A stretch of DNA of 16,331 bases from the NCBI GenBank assembly GCA_018713375.1, contig DVOV01000152.1:1-16331 (forward strand), in the 5' to 3' direction. The translations under genes were made by a program, and so were the position numbers. The first letter of the stretch is position 1. The number at the start of each line of letters is the position of its first letter. Origin of the DNA: Candidatus Scatomorpha stercorigallinarum. GTDB lineage: Bacteria; Bacillota_A; Clostridia; Oscillospirales; Oscillospiraceae. Of the stretch, positions 14,214 to 16,331 are shown one piece after another. A model generated the notes under the pieces. The model was not told where the DNA came from. It made no database searches and saw nothing but the letters and a program-made list of their open reading frames with translations.

Positions 14214-14701
14214 TCAAAAAGCGTCAGATTGGCGGCCGGCGAGGCCGCGGCGGCCGCTTCCACCTGCAGCTCCGCCTCCTCGACGTCGCGGTCCAGGCCC
14301 TCGAGCGTGCTGCGGATGGCCTCGCGCAGCGCGGCCAGCTTCCCGGCGTAGCGCCGGAGCTCTGCCAGCTCCTCCTCCATCGTGCCGCGCACGGCGGCGC
14401 GCGCGGCCTCCTCCTGCGCGCGCGTCTCGGCCTTCAGCGCCTCGGCGCTCGCGCGGGCGTCCAGTATGGCCATGGATATCTGCTCCTGCTGGGCGCGCAG
14501 GCGGTCCACCTCCGAGCGCAGGGCCCGGTTCTCCTTTTCCAGCTCCTGCGCGCGCCGGATGGCCCTGTTTTCGGCCTCCGACGCGGCCTCGCCCTGTTCG
14601 GCGAGCTTTTTTGCCGCCTCGTCCTCCATCTCCGTGATGAATTTGAACACGTCGTCCCTGCGGTAGCCCCAGAGCCCCTTCCTCAGTTCTTCAAGCCTCA
14701 T
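14210..14701 (-). CDS. DivIVA-like coiled-coil protein
   Basis: A 163-residue protein. The first ~25 residues contain GLWGYRRDDVFKFI, which fits the DivIVA/GpsB N-terminal pattern (a GY motif followed by charged residues, V and a hydrophobic helix) that binds membranes in that family. Residues ~25-145 are almost uninterrupted charged and alanine-rich coiled coil, then an Ala-rich tail ending LTLFE. DivIVA-family proteins gather at negatively curved membrane (poles, septa) and recruit partners. Here the gene sits between the polysaccharide synthase and c-di-GMP enzymes rather than near division genes, which suggests a local scaffold role (inference). The usual start segment 'ITPxDI' of DivIVA is not seen, so this is a diverged member. 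The ATG follows GGGAGG (14709-14714), 14 bases after the glycosyltransferase stop. Confidence 0.75.
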   Translation of the reverse strand: MRLEELRKGLWGYRRDDVFKFITEMEDEAAKKLAEQGEAASEAENRAIRRAQELEKENRALRSEVDRLRAQQEQISMAILDARASAEALKAETRAQEEAARAAVRGTMEEELAELRRYAGKLAALREAIRSTLEGLDRDVEEAELQVEAAAAASPAANLTLFE

Positions 14702-14715
14702 CCTGCCGCCTCCCT

Positions 14716-16125
14716 TTATTTGATGTTTATACGCTGGCGCTCGATCCGGCCCCAGACGTTCTTTTTCCGCTTATATCCGATGAGCGCCGTCATGCGCACC
14801 CAGGCCAGCACGAAGCGCAGGCAGGACACCTCCACCACGCACAGGCCCACCGCCTTGAGCACGTCCGTCAGGTAGAGCTTGAGGTCCACCGTATGTACGC
14901 GCGCGAAGAAGGCCGTCAGCGACAATATGGCGCTGTAGGCCACGTAGATGCCGAAAAACAGCACCATGAACGGCACGTTGATGAGGTCCACGGCGAAGGC
15001 CAGCAGCGTGGTGAAAACGCCGAACACCTCGATGTACGGCGAGAAGAGCTCATAGATGAGGAAGTAGAAATAGGAGACGAAGCTCACCGCGCCGTATTTG
15101 GGGTTGGCCATGATGTTCCGGTAGCGCATCATGCTCTGGAAAAGCCCGATGTGCCAGCGCCGGCGCTGTTTGCAGAGGTCGCCGAGCTTTTCCGGCACCT
15201 GCGTCCAGCAGATGGCATCCGTCACATAGCGTATGCGGTAGGGCCGCTGGTTCTCGCGGCAGTAGACGTGCAGCTTCACCACCAGCTCCATGTCCTCGCC
15301 CATGGTGTTGCGCTCATAACCGCCGGCCTCGATCACCACGCTCTTCAAAAACAGCCCAAAGGCCCCGGAGATGATGATGTTGCCGTTGAACTTGTCGAAG
15401 AGGATGCGCGAAGCGAGGAAGGAGCGGTCGTACTCCAGCACCTGCATACAGGCCAGCAGCTTTTTCGGCATCCGGTAGCGCACCACGCGCCCGTTCTCTA
15501 TCTCCGCGCCGTTGCAGGGGCGCACCGTTCCGCCCACGGCCACCACCTTGGGGTCCTCCAGCACGGGGTGGACGATCTTCTCCAGCGAGTCGTACTGCAG
15601 CACGGAGTCGGCGTCCAGGCAGAGGAAGTAGGGGTAGCTGGAGACGTTGATGCCCATGTTCAGCGCGTCGGCCTTGCCGCCGTTCTTCTTGCGCACCAGC
15701 GTGATGGGCACTTTCCAGGCCCGCGTCTCGTATACCTCCTCCTCCGGCTGGCAGGGTATGCGCCGCTGTATGGGCCGGTCGATGCGCCACATCTGGAAGG
15801 CGTCGCGCATCACCTGCGAAGTGCCGTCGGTGGAGCCGTCGTCGATGACGATGATCTCATAGAGCTTGTAGTCCAGCGCCAGCAGCGAGCGCACCGTGGC
15901 CTCGATGGTCACGGCCTCGTTGTGCGCGGGCACCAGGATGGAGACGGGCACGTAGTAGTCGTTGCCCAGCTCGTTTTTCAGCGTGTTGCGCCGCCGGTTG
16001 GCGTAGAGCTCGGAGGAGCCCACCGTCACGGAGAGGAAGAGGAAGCTGGAATAGCCCACCATGTAGAGGATGAAGAAGGCCTCCACGCAGAGGAGGAAGA
16101 GCTGTATGGCGTCCCTTGTACTCAT
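14716..16125 (-). CDS. Processive membrane glycosyltransferase, family 2 (polysaccharide synthase type)
   Basis: A 469-residue integral membrane enzyme. One N-terminal TM segment (~8-34) is followed by a cytoplasmic GT2 (GT-A fold) domain (~58-330). It carries VIDDGSTDG (Asp95-Asp96), the metal-binding DAD (171-173), the catalytic-base region GEDMEL (Glu277-Asp278), and QRRRW (320-324), the Q/RxxRW signature of processive synthases such as cellulose, hyaluronan and poly-N-acetylglucosamine synthases. Three or four TM segments follow (~345-450), forming the likely export channel, and the tail is basic. It probably builds and translocates a beta-linked polysaccharide; the sugar cannot be told from sequence. 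It lacks a PilZ domain, so any c-di-GMP control must come through a partner. The ATG overlaps the HEAT-protein stop (ATGA), with GGAGGTGA at 16136-16143 upstream. Confidence 0.92.
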   Translation of the reverse strand: MSTRDAIQLFLLCVEAFFILYMVGYSSFLFLSVTVGSSELYANRRRNTLKNELGNDYYVPVSILVPAHNEAVTIEATVRSLLALDYKLYEIIVIDDGSTDGTSQVMRDAFQMWRIDRPIQRRIPCQPEEEVYETRAWKVPITLVRKKNGGKADALNMGINVSSYPYFLCLDADSVLQYDSLEKIVHPVLEDPKVVAVGGTVRPCNGAEIENGRVVRYRMPKKLLACMQVLEYDRSFLASRILFDKFNGNIIISGAFGLFLKSVVIEAGGYERNTMGEDMELVVKLHVYCRENQRPYRIRYVTDAICWTQVPEKLGDLCKQRRRWHIGLFQSMMRYRNIMANPKYGAVSFVSYFYFLIYELFSPYIEVFGVFTTLLAFAVDLINVPFMVLFFGIYVAYSAILSLTAFFARVHTVDLKLYLTDVLKAVGLCVVEVSCLRFVLAWVRMTALIGYKRKKNVWGRIERQRINIK

Positions 16126-16331
16126 ACCCCTGCCGTCACCTCCCCGCGCGCGCCGGAGGAGCGGCTGAGCGAGAGCTTCGCCAGGCGCTTGGATTCCAGG
16201 CGGTAGTTGAGCATCTCGCGGGCGTAGCGGTCGTTGCCGGAGAGCACATCCATCATCTCCTCGTAGCTGAGGCCGTGGGCCTCCAAACTGGCGGAGGCGT
16301 TGTAGCGCACATACCAGTTGGGGCTGTGCAT
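16122..16331 (-). CDS. HEAT-repeat-like protein, C-terminal end (partial)
   Basis: At least 69 residues; the frame is open to the right edge, and the ATG at the edge is probably an internal methionine. The segment PNWYVRYNASASLEAHGL has the pattern of a HEAT repeat (WxVRxxAxxxL), and a second helix pair (DRYAREMLNYRLESKRL) follows. The tail is basic and serine-rich (~45-62). HEAT repeats form helical solenoids used for protein binding. The stop overlaps the glycosyltransferase start as ATGA, so the two are co-translated and may act together at the membrane. The family is inferred from one visible repeat, and the rest of the gene is outside the window. Confidence 0.65.
   Translation of the reverse strand: MHSPNWYVRYNASASLEAHGLSYEEMMDVLSGNDRYAREMLNYRLESKRLAKLSLSRSSGARGEVTAGV

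Noticed and set aside
14180..14240. A frameshift joining the DivIVA-like and EAL genes into one protein
   Set aside because: The DivIVA-like frame ends in a clean TGA within a GTGA overlap, the same arrangement used at other junctions, so two coupled genes explain it without an error.
1..16331. CRISPR arrays, insertion sequences, tRNA or rRNA genes, phage or integration sites
   Set aside because: No spaced direct repeats, transposase motifs, terminal inverted repeats or cloverleaf-like sequences were seen on either strand by eye.

Overview
The DNA is GC-rich (by eye about two thirds G+C), densely packed with genes and has strong AGGAGG-type ribosome binding sites. It carries a bacterial-type glycogen synthase, a DivIVA-family protein and many GGDEF/EAL/HD-GYP proteins. 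Together these suggest a high-GC Firmicute of the class Clostridia (Oscillospirales-like, perhaps from a gut). That placement is inference; there is no rRNA or other phylogenetic marker in the window.

Layout. Positions 1-290 (+) hold the C-terminal end of glycogen synthase GlgA, followed by a perfect-palindrome terminator (303-339). A short AT-rich spacer with a candidate promoter (413-441) precedes a separate membrane-anchored diguanylate cyclase (487-1596, +). A second palindromic terminator (1616-1643) lies between this gene and a long convergent operon, and can serve both.

Everything from 16331 down to 1664 lies on the minus strand and looks like one operon whose promoter is beyond the right edge. 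In transcription order it contains: the end of a HEAT-repeat protein (partial); a processive membrane glycosyltransferase family 2 (GT2); a DivIVA-like coiled-coil protein; a one-TM protein with a degenerate GGDEF and an intact EAL domain; a REC-HD-GYP response regulator; a free-standing HPt protein; a Cache-PAS hybrid histidine kinase with a REC domain; a 1362-residue GGDEF-PAS-PAS-PAS-GGDEF*-GAF-GGDEF*-EAL protein (* = degenerate); and a CheB-CheR-coiled-coil-PAS fusion. Five of the eight junctions are 4-nt ATGA/GTGA overlaps, one is a 14-nt overlap, and two are short gaps (14 and 27 nt). Translational coupling across the whole unit is likely.

How they may work together (inference). The GT2 would make and export an extracellular polysaccharide at the membrane. 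The kinase, HPt and REC-HD-GYP proteins form a complete His-Asp-His-Asp phosphorelay ending in a cyclic-di-GMP phosphodiesterase. The GGDEF and EAL proteins set local c-di-GMP. The DivIVA-like protein could place the assembly at poles, septa or curved membrane. The CheB-CheR fusion adds a possible methylation/demethylation layer. No PilZ domain, chemoreceptor or flagellar gene is in the window, so the c-di-GMP effector and the methylation target are not identified. No RNA genes, mobile elements or CRISPR arrays were seen. There is no gene-free stretch over 300 bases; the longest, 291-486, holds the first terminator and the promoter.
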